Assembly (NCBI GenBank): GCA_021018815.1
Contig: JAITYX010000063.1
Coordinates: 1,984,001-2,048,000, forward strand
From: Talinum fruticosum
Lineage: Eukaryota > Streptophyta > Magnoliopsida > Caryophyllales > Talinaceae
Reading direction: 5' to 3'
DNA length: 64,000 nucleotides
Below, piece after piece: positions 11,412-23,213 of the stretch. Positions within the stretch are counted from its first letter, which is position 1. The number at the start of each line of letters is the position of its first letter. The notes under the pieces were generated by a model. It saw only the letters and a list, made by a program, of their open reading frames with translations, searched no databases and was not told the DNA's origin. The translations under genes were made by a program, and so were the position numbers.

Positions 11412-14400
11412 AACAACTCCCTGTTCCCTCGTTATCGGTTGTCCCCTCTCCCTTCCCTCTCCTTTTTTTCTCTCTCTCCCTTTTCCCTCATTATTAGTCA
11501 TCTCTCTCTCTCTCTCTCTCTATTAAAAGTAACTTCTAGAATCTAGATTTGATAATTCGGAATCCACTTGATTTCTTAGCACTACGATCAATTTAGAAGT
11601 CATTGTAGGATATCTCAGGTTTGAGTCTCTTCGAGTCATGAGACTTCACCTCCAAGCCATGTGATTCATCGGAGGTTTTTGCGATTCCGACAACTATGAG
11701 GTCATCTTCCTCAGCCTTGATGATCCATGAGCCGGTTTGCTGGTATCACGGGCCGGATTGACTCGGCCATCAAGAACCTCATGCATTGGCGGAATTCACT
11801 ATCGTTTCAGAATGGGTCATGGATCGGTTCCCCGAAACTATCTCTCAGCTTTAGAACCTGACATTCTAAGAGAGGGGGGATGATAAGAGGGGATGAGGGG
11901 TATCGAGGCAGCGTCTCTTTTTTTTTTTCCTTCCGTTTTTTTGTTTTTTTCTTTCCAAGTTTTGAAGGGAAAATATATGGACTTGATTTTAGTAAAATTT
12001 CCAAACCATTTTCTCCACTATTTTTGTGTTAATATTTTTTCACAAATCAAACATGAACAAACAATCAACGTTTATATTTTTTTCTTTCCACCTAAATTTT
12101 CAAGAATCAAACAGGGGTTAAAGATAAGACAGAGAAAACAAAAGGCAAAATATACATTTATGTAGACTATACTATTGTATTCATGTAACAAATTACAACA
12201 TTATAAACATAACAACCTATAATAGCAGAAAGGCAAACTATGCAAAAAAAACAATTTCTAAACTCTTGTATCATAAAATAAAATAAAAACACTAACAGTT
12301 GCAACATTGTAATGTTAGATAATGTATTGATAACTATATAATCTGCCTAATTTATGATAATATAATATTATTTAACCTAACTAAATATAATATCAATGGC
12401 CGAGTAATCTCATCTGTTCATTTGGTTATTAGACGGATGTACCGATTTGAAATATTATAGATATAAGTTGGTCATTCTTTTACCTATTAAGGTTACAAAT
12501 ACATAATCGTCCATATCTCGTAACATAAAGCGAGAAAAGGGTGAGGAGAGAAAACATCTTCTTCTTCCGTATTAGGTATGACGTAGTGTGAAAATCATTT
12601 ATTCAAGATCGTATGAAATATGATTTATATTCATGTAAAATTAGTGTATTAAGTTTTACATGCAAAACATTATATCCGGTTAAGTACGTAAAATAGTTAA
12701 ATGTCGCTTTTAAATATTTAAAGAAATTAAAAAAAGGAAAGACGAGAAGAAAAATCTTGGAAGAAAGTTGTAAACTGTTAACCATGATTAAGAAGAAAAA
12801 CATGCATTAATGAGTATAATTGTCTTGTTGTTTGATTAGTTTGGCAAAGAGGTAGGCAGTTATTGTCTTACTAGATGGCGGCGTTAAACTTTATTCTTCA
12901 CAAAGATTTGTCCATCCCAATTCCTAAGTGTACTTGAGCCACCAATTAATACTGAATCTTTGTCTAAATCCAAACACAATAATTCGATATCATTTTATGT
13001 TTGTTTTCCTAAACCCACAAAACACCATAAATATGAAAAGTGGTTGCTTAAGATTTCAACAAAACAGACTTTAATTATCAAGTTTGCGCCCACAAAAAAC
13101 AAAATGGCAAGAAGACAGAAACCCAAAACGACAATGTGAAACTTGTCCCGAATAGGGGGTGGGCCTAGCAGGCTGCTAAACGTCTGAATGGACTTTTGCA
13201 TGTTTGTGTTAGGTTTTTGTTTAATTGGCAACGCTTTGTTTCACGTTCATCTCCAAATTTGCTCATCAAATTTGGTAAGAGATGGAGAAATTAGTGGATG
13301 CCCCACAAACCCTCTTTAGGGAAACAAGCCGAGACCTCAAACTTGACAATTCGGATGCCTAAATCAGGTAGCTCAAATTTGCCCTCCACCTGTTCGGCGA
13401 AATGTTTAGGAGAAAAGGCACTGGTGTTTTAGTACGGAGTACGGATCATGTCTTGATGGACCAATGTGATCAGCGTGGAATCTCAATGCTAGTACTATAA
13501 CAATATGGGTCCTGCTTCTGCAAGGTTTTGGTAGTCCGTATCGATCATGTTCTAATGGGCCATTGTGATCGGCCTCAAATCTCAATGCGAGTATGAGGTT
13601 GTATCCTGTGAGTGATGATATACCATATGATTCTTGTGAGGTTTTCACTCTCCTGCCTACACCTGATAAGAAAAATGTATGTTGTACCGCAGAGTCTTCA
13701 ACAGATGTTTGATTTGATTGAGAGAAATGTTAGGCAATTTGATAAGCCCTAAACGATGTCAAAGATGGCATAGATATCTTATATGCTTTGCCATTGGTGA
13801 GCTGAGAGCTAAGCGTATCAAAATACATAGGAGAGTTGAGATGAAAGAAGTCTGAAGGCCATTTTAGTTTGGGCGATATGAAGATTGACTCCAACGGATA
13901 AGGAAGAAAATTTGGTGACTGCAGAGGCAGAGAAGTGGAGAGAAAAAACTACAGGAAGTGGCCGGGTGAGGTTGAGATTATGCATTTCCTAAACTTTCCC
14001 ATGGCTTTGAGATTGAGAAAGGATTTTTTTTTCTTTTTGCTGTTTGATTGAAAGATTGAGAAAGGATTTAACTAGAACAGATTGGCTAAGAGTGCCTTGT
14101 GTGAATTATGAAGCTGACTGAAAATTGAAAAGGAGCTTAAATGGCCTCATACCAGTGCTGATATGCGATATCAAACATTTTCAGAAAAGAGTAATAGGGT
14201 TAACAGTTGAGTAAAATGATTGACATCAAAACATATGCCCACTTCTGAAAGGATTTGGGTGCTGACAAAACACAAGTGTATATTCTACATTGGTGACAAC
14301 CAAGTTTCCAGAGACATGTAACAAAGGTTGTCTAATTGAGCCTACCCAAACCTCATTGTGCTTTGCCTTCATTCAGTGGCTTAAGTGTGACAACATGTAA

Positions 14401-15070
14401 ACGAGAGATCAGGTCTAATAACTAATCAGAGTGCAAGAAATGGAGAATGGCTCACTTCACATTTATTCCTATGGATAATTCTGATGACTGAAATTGATAC
14501 TGGTCTCCGTAAGAGTAGATTCTGCCTGTCTAAGAGCTAACTCTGGTCACGTCAATATGTGATGGCATACATTTAGAACCAACTTTTGTGATGAATTCAT
14601 ATTGCCCTATGTTGCTCTGTTTGTATAAAGCATAATTTGTAACGAAAAAATCACACTTTCATTAACAAAAATGCTACAAGGAATGATGTCGTGAATTATG
14701 ATTGTTTAACATTCCACCTTCATTTCCTAAGAGACACGGGAGGAGGGTCATTTTTCTCTATGATTTTAGAATCATGCTGTTTTTGCTAGCCTTTTGTTCA
14801 TCTCATGATTAATAGATGATCTGGAGTTTTGACACCTCCCCCCAATAAAAAAACCCCAAAAAGTTTCCAAAACGAAAGGGGAAGAAGGATATCGCCATTT
14901 CTGTGAAGCAAAAATGAGAATCATAGGGACTAGAAAGAGGAAGAGTCCAATCTTATAATTAGTAGATGAACCTTGAGATGTAGTGTACAAATTAATGTTC
15001 AGAGATTTACAATGTATGCCTGATTTGAGAGTTGGTATAAATCTTATTCTTAGATGTGCTTTTAAGAATA
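11412..15070. other. Non-coding stretch between MITE candidate and sucrose synthase 3' end
   Basis: CT-rich runs occur at about 11460-11520 and T-rich runs at about 11910-11960. No recognisable coding sequence was found. The imperfect duplication at 13426-13594 is listed separately. The last few hundred bases may include the 3' UTR of the minus-strand sucrose synthase gene. Confidence 0.5.
13426..13594. repeat. Imperfect direct duplication, about 70-bp units spaced 98 bp
   Basis: Unit 1 (13426-13494) and unit 2 (13524-13594) share the order TTTTRGTA, YCGATCATG or GGATCATG, RATGGRCCA, TGTGATC and ATCTCAATGCKAGTA. Similarity is roughly 75-80% by eye. No coding content is evident. Confidence 0.55.
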
Positions 15071-18000
15071 TTACATTGACATAGTAACTGCACCACACAT
15101 ACTGAAAAGTTGTAGAAGTAGTAGAATAAGGAGCCATTTGAGGCCGAAATCCTGTGCAGTATGAGAGATGGTGCAAGAGGCAACCATGTCAATCTTTCCT
15201 GTGGGTGAACTCAAGCTCCGAACCACCTGAAAAGTCATAATTACCACTGCATTATGTCAAATAGGGACGGAAAATAATCCCGTGGACGTAACATAGCTAA
15301 GTGTGCAATAAGGATTGCTAAGACCCTGTTTACCTCTGGATCCGAGACGGCTGGCGCCTGTTGTTGAAATGGTGACATTGGATTAGCCATATAAAAAACA
15401 CGAGGAAAATAAGGATGAAAAGGCAGAATAAGATTCAGAAATTCCTGCTGTCAGAACACATGGAGAGAATAATGGCATACCTTCGTGTGAGTGCAGGTCT
15501 TACTGTTGGCTTCGGCACTGGCTTAGGAACTTCAGGGGTAGGAATCGGTACAGTTTTCACCTGTAATAGTTTCAAATTAGAGCTCTCCACATTGTTTAAT
15601 ACATCTGTCAAGGGTGATATGATGCCTATTTGTAGATATGGAAGCATACCAGATTCCTCATTTCAAGGTTGTAGAACAAGTGGATGTATCTTTGCTTTGC
15701 TAGCTTCTGTTCCTTGTACAACATTTTCCAGAAGTCGTATATGCAGCCCATATTCAACACTCTATGTGCGTATATCTTCCATGTATAACTGCACAATTAG
15801 ATGAGGGAAGAAACAAAGAATCAAAATTCTTGTTCACTCAAGGACTATGGCCATCATTTGTCTTATTATGTCCAGATTAACTTAGATTACAATATCTAGA
15901 TTGCTTAATTACCACTCATATATTCTTTGTAAGCTCCCTGCGGAGATCTTGTTCCAATGTTCATCATCCTCCTTGCTCTTCTGGAAAAAATCAGCAATCT
16001 TGTTACTCGCCTCATCTCCATTGTGTGGATTAATATGAAAGCCGGAGACCCCATCAACAATAATCTCTGCTGGGCCCCCTTGATTTGTAGCAAATGTGGG
16101 CAATCCACAGTTCATTGCTTCAATGACTGTAAGACCAAATGCTTCATATAAAGCTGGCTGTACAAATGCTCCTCGTGTATCAGCAATGCAACGATAAAGC
16201 TCTCCATTTCTGTACTTGTCAGTTTGAGCTGCTATCCATCTGAACTGACCCTTTAGTTGGTACTTCTCTATCAGCATGTGCATCTTTCTTATTTCAGCCA
16301 TCTCTTCTCTGTCTTTGGACTTTGAGGGGTCAAAGAAGCCAGCTACAACAACAAGATTCACCAGATCCCTGAGCCTCTGGTTCTTCCCATACCATTCAGT
16401 CAGTCCAGTAATATTTTTCACTGTATCTAGCCTTGCCATTGAGAAGATGATAGGTTTCTTCTTGTCTTGTAGAAATCCACTGTTCGTAGAGGGTGGATGA
16501 TGAGATTTTCAGTTTCTCATTAGACAAAACTTCTATCAGGAATGTTATAGGTATTCTGAAGCCATATTACTTACATGTGTTCGTCATTATCCACATCGTT
16601 ATACAGCAATTCTTGAATGGCTGGATGGAAATGTGTGAATCGTCTCTCTGTTTCTGTGAATGGAAAGTAGACGGATTGATCGGCTCCAGGGGAGCAATAT
16701 TGAATTTGGGATCAAAGACATTGATGCCTGATACAACACGGTATAGCCCTGGAAGACTGTATGCTGCATGGCTTTCATACTGACCAGGTCTATCTTTGCT
16801 GCAAGCATGAAATTCCACATTCAGCATATTTTGAAGTCAGATAATTGATGTCCTTTAAAAGGTTTTAAGTATATGTGAGATTCCAGGTAATACAATGGAT
16901 ATTGATCTTTGGAAATCTAACCTTCCTGCAATTTCTTGGTAGGTGCTTGTGATTATGAAATCGGCAGCATTCATTGCAATAATATCCGCTGTGAATTGAC
17001 ATGAAAAATGGTACTTGGAATCCATCCGTTGCCAGTAGATGTCTGAATCTTCATACTTTGTCTTTTCTAAAGCATGTGCTATGGTGGCCTATTTTTGTCG
17101 ACATAAATTGTCAGCACTGGATAGGAAAAGTTATCATAACTGTTATCAACAACTCCTTAAGTACATACCAGAGTTACACCAAGCTTGTTTGCCATGAGTG
17201 AAGCAACTAGATTTCCATCCGTATAGTTTCCAATGATAAGGTCAGGTTTCCCTTCCAAAAGGTCAAGAATTTTGGCCGTAGCATCCTGGTTTATATGGAA
17301 ATGAAATATTCACTGAGTCAGAATAACTACATAACCTCATTTGGGGGCCTATCAAGTCCACTGATGATCCTTTGATTACCCTCTCAATGAAAAAAAGAAA
17401 AATTCTTTTGATACATACCTGAGTATACCTCTCAAGGTATGGATATATATCAAAACAGGAAACCCATTGTCGGAGGATTCCATTTTCTGTCCTAAATGGA
17501 ATTCGAAGGATGTTAGAGTATTTTGTACCCTCAATCGGTTCCAATTCCTGATTGCATTTTGTCCCTTGTGCATCCGGTATCAGTCTTGTGACCTATGTTG
17601 AAACAATGAAATCATATTTACTTGTGCAGTTTTATAACCTTGTAATCAACTAAAGATTTTATTTCCTTCAGTACTTACGACAAGAATTTGAGGCTTGATG
17701 TTAAGCCCTTGGTTCTTAATTCTGATAAGTAATTCCTCTTCAAATGCTCTGACTTGGTCTAGAATATATACCACCTGAATAATGTGAAATATTATTGTTT
17801 TTCATGTATCTAGTGCTTCTTATATATAGGTTGCTGTGACCGGACGATACATACCTGGCCTCCAGTATCTGGCAAGCCGAGGACATTTGCTTGGCCAAAG
17901 TAGCCATGGACAGAGAATATCACAATGTTGAAAACTGTGGGAAGTCTTCCCAAAAATTTCTCGACGTTTGCCGGATCGGGTGCTTGGAGTACCTCAGATA

Positions 18001-19575
18001 GTGATCTCATTGTCTCTCTGACTCTTGATGCTGTATCACCCCATCCTTTCTCAAATCCCCACTCCTTGAATCTGTTGAAGAATTTGTGTTAGATATTCTT
18101 TTTTTTTTTTTTTGAGGTGTCTTCTGCAGGAAAAAAGGGTTTTCTAGGAAAATATTATCTGATGTTTGGGAGAGCATGAGGAGAAATTGATTTTTGTGGG
18201 AATATCATCTTGGCCCCACTATTTGAAAACAAAATTCTTTTGAGAGAGATGGAATTTGAAGTTTCTTCTCTCCAAGTACATTTGGGTTTATACTCAAAGA
18301 AAGGAGAGATTCTTTTATGTTCAATGATGTTAAATTCCTCTTTTTCCAGAAAATCGTTTTTCTTCCTACAAAGTAACTGAAAATTTACTTTTTTTAAGGC
18401 CTCGTGATGAGTAAGTTCAGTCAGCCTGTATATATATACACACACCTCAGCTCGAAGTTCTGATAAGGTGTGTCTGGAGAAAGTGATGAAAGGAAAACAT
18501 CAGCCACCACCAGTGCAGCCTGAAGCTTTGCTGGCGTATTCAGTGTCTCGTTGATCATAAGTTTCTGCGAAGGTAAATTCTTAGGCTAATCAATTTTGTT
18601 AAAACAAATTAATTCAACAAATGAAATCTCACATTGTGCTGTGTTTCTTACATCGTCCTGGTACCGCAGTGAGAGCAAGTGTTCAACAAGAGGTTTTGCT
18701 GCCTCTTCTCCTGATAGCTTAGAACTCAAGAACTTTGAAGTGAAATTCATGCCATTTCCAATGGAAGAAGAAAGTGTAAGGTGTGGGATCGAGCAATCGA
18801 GTGCCCCAAAGTCCACTTCAAGAGCATTTTCATCTTGGGACCTGCAATTTTCAAGTTTACATGTCATTTTACTATTGCATTTTCTGGATTGGAATTGTTA
18901 TATGATGATCAATACCGAATTTGATAAATACCATGCATCATCATATATGCTCTCTTTAAGTTTCAGGTACTCTGTGCCATTGATGCCCTCAACTGTAAGA
19001 TCATTGGCATTCACTTTGACATATTCCCTATAGCCGGGATTTGGTCTCACTGCAAAGGCAACATAGGGTGGAACAACTGCCGCCTCCTGGGGATTTGTGA
19101 CAAACAGAAGTGTCAGTTAATGGTTGTCTTACTTATCCAACAGCCTTTTTCTGAAGTACAATGTACGGGTAAGGCTGCTATATATGAAATCCCCCTCCCC
19201 TTCCAAACAAAAATAGAACACTTCACCTAGGCGGGACTTTCAGGGTGTGGATTTGGAAAAGGGAAAAGAATAAGAAAACAAAGATGATGACATGAATAAT
19301 GAGGTTTTTTTGTTTGAAAAAAATGTAAAATGTGTAATTACCTGAGTAGAGCACAGAATATAACCAAGAGTGCCCTCTAAGACTTCGGTTCTTTGAGCTT
19401 GATCATCAATGCTCTTCTCGAGCTCATCCATGAGGTGATGGACCTTCATCAACCGCTTTCCCTGCTGCAAGTACCTAGTAAAGCACTTCTTCATCAGGTA
19501 TCTTCTCTCTCTCAATGCTTCAGGCATGTTATCTGCTATCGAGTCGGACTTCATCAACAAGGGTGAAGCAGCCAT
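15071..19575 (-). CDS. SUS6-like: Sucrose synthase, group III (SUS5/6/7-like), with C-terminal extension; one apparent 1-base frameshift
   Basis: The enzyme reversibly converts sucrose plus UDP to UDP-glucose and fructose; group III members act in sieve elements and callose supply. Exons on the minus strand (high to low): 19575-19342, 19086-18932, 18841-18652, 18564-18446, 18071-17855, 17774-17679, 17592-17419, 17285-17169, 17088-16922, 16798-16575, 16479-15913, 15788-15650, 15560-15481, 15357-15334, about 15215-15071; about 880 residues. The N-terminus has [13 protein letters not shown], the regulatory serine region of this clade. The GT-B core shows [52 protein letters not shown] and [19 protein letters not shown], including the E-x7-E nucleotide-sugar motif. 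In exon 10 one base is missing in GCTCCCCTGG (about 16689), so the frame shifts; all other splice phases agree with a restored length. The C-terminus is proline-rich ([14 protein letters not shown]) and ends in a hydrophobic stretch, [12 protein letters not shown]. The last two splice choices are uncertain. Confidence 0.93.
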
Positions 19576-19667
19576 TATAGCCCAAATTGTTTCGTATGCT
19601 TCGGAGAGGGAGGAGAGGGGGAGGGGGCGTTGGAGTTGTTTTGACTTTGCTGAGGTGCCTGATCAGG

Positions 19668-19702
<35 letters not shown>

Positions 19703-20559
19703 GTATACTTCTGATGGTGTTTGTGGAAACTGACTTATCTGTGGAGGCACCTGAAATGCCTGGCTTTAGAAGCAGGCATTGGATAAGCAAGAACATTCCT
19801 TATTATGAAGACCCAGAAAGGAATGGACTAGAGAGGGGAGATACCTTATTGGAATGAGTAGAATATTTTAAATAAATAATGAACAGAAAAAAAAAGGATG
19901 TTTTGGCCTTTTGGTTTCCTTTTCTTCTTGTGGTCAGATTCCTTGCCCGTCTAAGTCATGCAGGCATATATGTTTATTCTTGTAAATGTAAGTTATGCTG
20001 AATCATGAGGTTTTTTAACTTCCACATACATTTTAGACCATGTGAGGATACAAAGAAAGGAGTAAAATATATACTACTGAGGTGAAGAGAAAAGCCACTA
20101 CTCCCCTGTTTACTTGACTGTTCTACCGAGTCCAGAACGAAATAGGGTCTATAATTTTTCTGCTTTCATTTTTAGGTGTGTGTTCTTGTGGTACGTAATT
20201 GTCAAATCAGACACATAATATTATACAGGAAGAATTAGTTAATCACATGCTTAATCGCGTACAATCTTCTAATCCCAAATACATATAGTTGATGAACAAT
20301 GTCCATTCGACTTTGCTATCCTATGTACCACTTCATCATTGATCTTAGCACCCGGATGGCGCTGTCTTTAGATTAACAAACTTTAGCTGATTAGAGATAA
20401 GTTCTGTAGTCATTGGAGAGACATTATTTTTCGATGTGAACATGTAATGATTATTAACTTTTAAAAAAATGCTGAACAGCATTTGCAGTAAAAATCTATA
20501 ATACTGTGATCTTGATATGAAACTCTATCAACAATAAAAGTCTAAAATCAAGGTCTATA
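19576..20559. other. Upstream region of the sucrose synthase gene; no gene
   Basis: This holds the presumed promoter and 5' leader of the minus-strand sucrose synthase gene, with a CT/AT microsatellite at about 19667-19704. Any 5' UTR intron cannot be placed. No coding sequence is seen. Confidence 0.5.
19667..19704. repeat. Compound (CT)n(AT)n microsatellite
   Basis: A CT run of about 19 bases passes directly into an AT run of about 17 bases, about 90-130 bp upstream of the sucrose synthase start codon and probably within its leader. Confidence 0.8.
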
Positions 20560-21010
20560 AATTTATTAACCCTAATTAGCTAGAACGATCTTGAACAATA
20601 ACGGAGTGGTGTTTTGAAATATTTTTGAACAGCTTCCCTAAACTCTGCCTGTTCCTGTTCTTGGTAATTCCTGGTATTTATGACAGAACCCATGATAAAT
20701 TTATGCACTCAAATGATAACGGAACAAGAGAAAGACGTCTTTGATGTGTGCCAGTGACCCTCTGACCCATTATTCAGAGCCATCGTTGAAGGCACATAGC
20801 ACCACCATATCACTCGAACTCGATCTTGATAATGTGATCCTTTTCCAAAGCAAATTCTTCTGCCATTGTTACGAGCGTCCTTGCTCGCTATGGCTTGTAG
20901 CTCTCAGGCCACCCCTTGTTGTATGGATCACCCGTGGCTGTGTGGAACGAACAAAGAGGCAATGCCATGTCCTCATGACAGAGATAACATACTAAACCAT
21001 GTGGGTTTAG
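20560..21010 (-). pseudogene. Truncated tandem copy of the neighbouring F-box gene
   Basis: Segments here match the 3' half of the F-box gene at 21240-22253 in the same order: TTTATTAACCCTAA, then GAAATATTTTTGAACAGCTTCC against GAAATATTTTTTGAACGGCTTCC, CATGATAAATT, a TTATTCAGAG block, TGCCATTGTTACGA, TCCTTGCTCNCTATGG and CATGTNNNNNNGCTAAAC-like ends. It lacks the F-box half and has no continuous frame, so it is a broken partial duplicate about 0.65 kb away in direct orientation. Confidence 0.7.
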
Positions 21011-21239
21011 ATAAATAGGCCGTGGAATCACCATTGCTATGTCATTCAATTCACACACATACACGCAAGAGTCATAGATGATCCGAATGATTATTTGACT
21101 GATTGCACCCAACTATATAACAATTTCATTCAGAGACATTAGACGACACTTTTTACAATGAAAATCTCATAAAAGTAAAAAAATCTACGTGCACAGATAC
21201 ATTTATTAACCCTAACTAGAAATATGCACTATTATATAT

Positions 21240-22253
21240 CTATCCTACTTCTCCTAGTTTGCCAATTTTATCATAAACGTGAACAGAATTATGTTGAAAT
21301 ATTTTTTGAACGGCTTCCTTAAGCTCCACTTGATCTTGAGAATTGGTGGTATGTCTGAGAAAAGACATGATAAATTCATAGGGTGGAATACTTTGACGAA
21401 TAATGTCACTGATATAGCAAAATAAGAGGGAGGCGTCTTTGATCTGTAGTACTGATCCTTTCCCGTCTTCTGACACATTATTCAGAGTCAAGATTGTAGC
21501 TGTAGGCACATAACAAGTTATCAGTCGATACTTCTTCTTCTTCAGCTTGTTTTTCGAATGAGGCGACCCTACTCCTATTCGGAAACAAATTTGTGTGCCA
21601 TTGTTACGATCATCCTTGCTCACTATGGTTCGTAGTTCTCGAGGCCACCTCTGGCTCGGCCAACTCTGTAAAAATATGGATCGTAGTTTTCGAGGCCTAT
21701 GATCATCGTCGTGACATGGGACGATGGTACCGTGAACAGATAGATATGATCGTCTATATGAGTCCATGTTACAGAGGCTAAACCACCTGAACCACAAGTT
21801 AGGAGTGTGCAAATAATCCGGGGTTGGGAACACAATCTCTAGGGTCTGGAGACCATCGAGCCTTCGGAGAAACCCTCCCAACCTCGGTGTCGATACGGTC
21901 ACAGTTAAGGGTTGGGATTCTTCGGATGGGAGCAGGTGAAGCCACCGCATGTATGCCAAGAGGCCAGTGTTAGGGACATCTGAGAGGGTGAGTAGTGACC
22001 AAGGCACGGAGATAGAGAGGGACAAATTTTGTGAGAGGATGAGAGAGAATTGAGGCGATGCAGTGGTGCACCGGGACAATGTTACTATGTCTACCTTGCT
22101 TAGGATGTTCATCACCATATCATTCGGTAGGTCGAACAAGCTCAGGCTTGGGTTTGGGTCCAAGGTGGATGATTCATCATCCCCATCCTTAGCATGAAAG
22201 GTGCTTGATTTGAACCATGGGGGCCATAACGTGTGAATGTCACCTTCAAACAT
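21240..22253 (-). CDS. F-box protein, single exon, 337 residues
   Basis: A predicted substrate-recognition subunit of an SCF ubiquitin ligase. The F-box lies at about residues 38-80 and opens LFDLPNDMVMNILSKVD, followed by IVTLSRCTTASPQFSLIL, the usual L-P-x-D-x-x-x-x-I-L pattern that contacts SKP1. The rest is leucine-rich with LRRLDGLQTLEIVFPTPDY, a W-rich centre and a lysine run (KLKKKKYR, about residue 235), without clear kelch or LRR units. The pattern resembles the At4g18380/At5g46170 type of plant F-box proteins, but I cannot place it closely. The frame is uninterrupted and has no introns. A broken tandem copy lies immediately downstream, showing local duplication typical of F-box genes. 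The target is unknown. Confidence 0.8.
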   Translation of the reverse strand: MFEGDIHTLWPPWFKSSTFHAKDGDDESSTLDPNPSLSLFDLPNDMVMNILSKVDIVTLSRCTTASPQFSLILSQNLSLSISVPWSLLTLSDVPNTGLLAYMRWLHLLPSEESQPLTVTVSTPRLGGFLRRLDGLQTLEIVFPTPDYLHTPNLWFRWFSLCNMDSYRRSYLSVHGTIVPCHDDDHRPRKLRSIFLQSWPSQRWPRELRTIVSKDDRNNGTQICFRIGVGSPHSKNKLKKKKYRLITCYVPTATILTLNNVSEDGKGSVLQIKDASLLFCYISDIIRQSIPPYEFIMSFLRHTTNSQDQVELKEAVQKIFQHNSVHVYDKIGKLGEVG

Positions 22254-23213
22254 GTCAACAAGCCAGCCATTGCCATATATCTTCGCTCAAAATTGTGAAT
22301 TGTGAATTGTGAATAGTAGAACGTGTACAGTTTGGTATTTCTGCATCAAAAAAATTTATATAGGTTGATGATACTGTAGAGTTTGATTTACCAACGAATT
22401 CTAATTTAAAAAAGTTGATAGGATAATATTAACTTTTCTAATAACAGTAGAACTAGGATTCTTTTTTTTTTTTTTTGAATTAAGCACTGGAATTCTATGT
22501 TTCGTTTTTCTTTAATAGCTTAACTTTTTTAATCTAGAGGCTCAAACAATAAATTTGTTTTTTGAAATTATTATTAGTAGGTCTGAAAATCGATTCGATT
22601 GTTCCACTTTTTGTATAAAAGTGTGAGTTGAACAGGGATAAACCACCTCGAATGGTTATTGAAAACAAGCTGACATATAAGAAAATCCACCAATAAGCGT
22701 AATCCTTTGGAGGGATAGTAGAGATTTGCAATACCCCATGGATCCAAAAACAAAATAATACTTTTCATCATTATACTTGCTATGATCAATTCTTGGTAAA
22801 CCAAATTGGAGATCACATCAAACTCCCAGTTTTGCAAAAATAAAATTCAAAGATTCAAAACCGAAAAGAATCAAATGACCTTAAGCATCCATACAAATTA
22901 TCAGCATTTTTATTCTACAAACACAATATATATCACAATCGATCCCCCTCAATGGCAAAATTTAACCCCCTTAGATGATGGAGGTTCAATTTCAAATATC
23001 CTTTACCGTCAATGGGAGCTTTCCCTCATTTGGTGACAGCATCTCCATCCCCCTCGGGAGGGCTTAGCAGGCTTCCGTGGTAAATAACTGTCCGATTCGG
23101 GTCATTCGATCTGGATTCCAGGTCAGTTTTTCCAGGTCGATGGTTAACCAATGCCAGGTTATTCGCCAAGGGAAGAACAGTTATTCAAGGAAAAGAATGA
23201 TCCTCAATAAGAC
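22254..23213. other. Intergenic stretch between F-box gene and SET-domain gene
   Basis: AT-rich with a T run at about 22462-22476 and a short triple AATTGTG repeat near 22290. It holds the promoter of the minus-strand F-box gene (left) and the 3' UTR of the SET-domain gene (right). No coding sequence was found. Confidence 0.5.

Noticed and set aside
15415..15804. 129-codon plus-strand frame
   Set aside because: Antisense to the sucrose synthase 3' exons, whose frames and splice sites are well supported.
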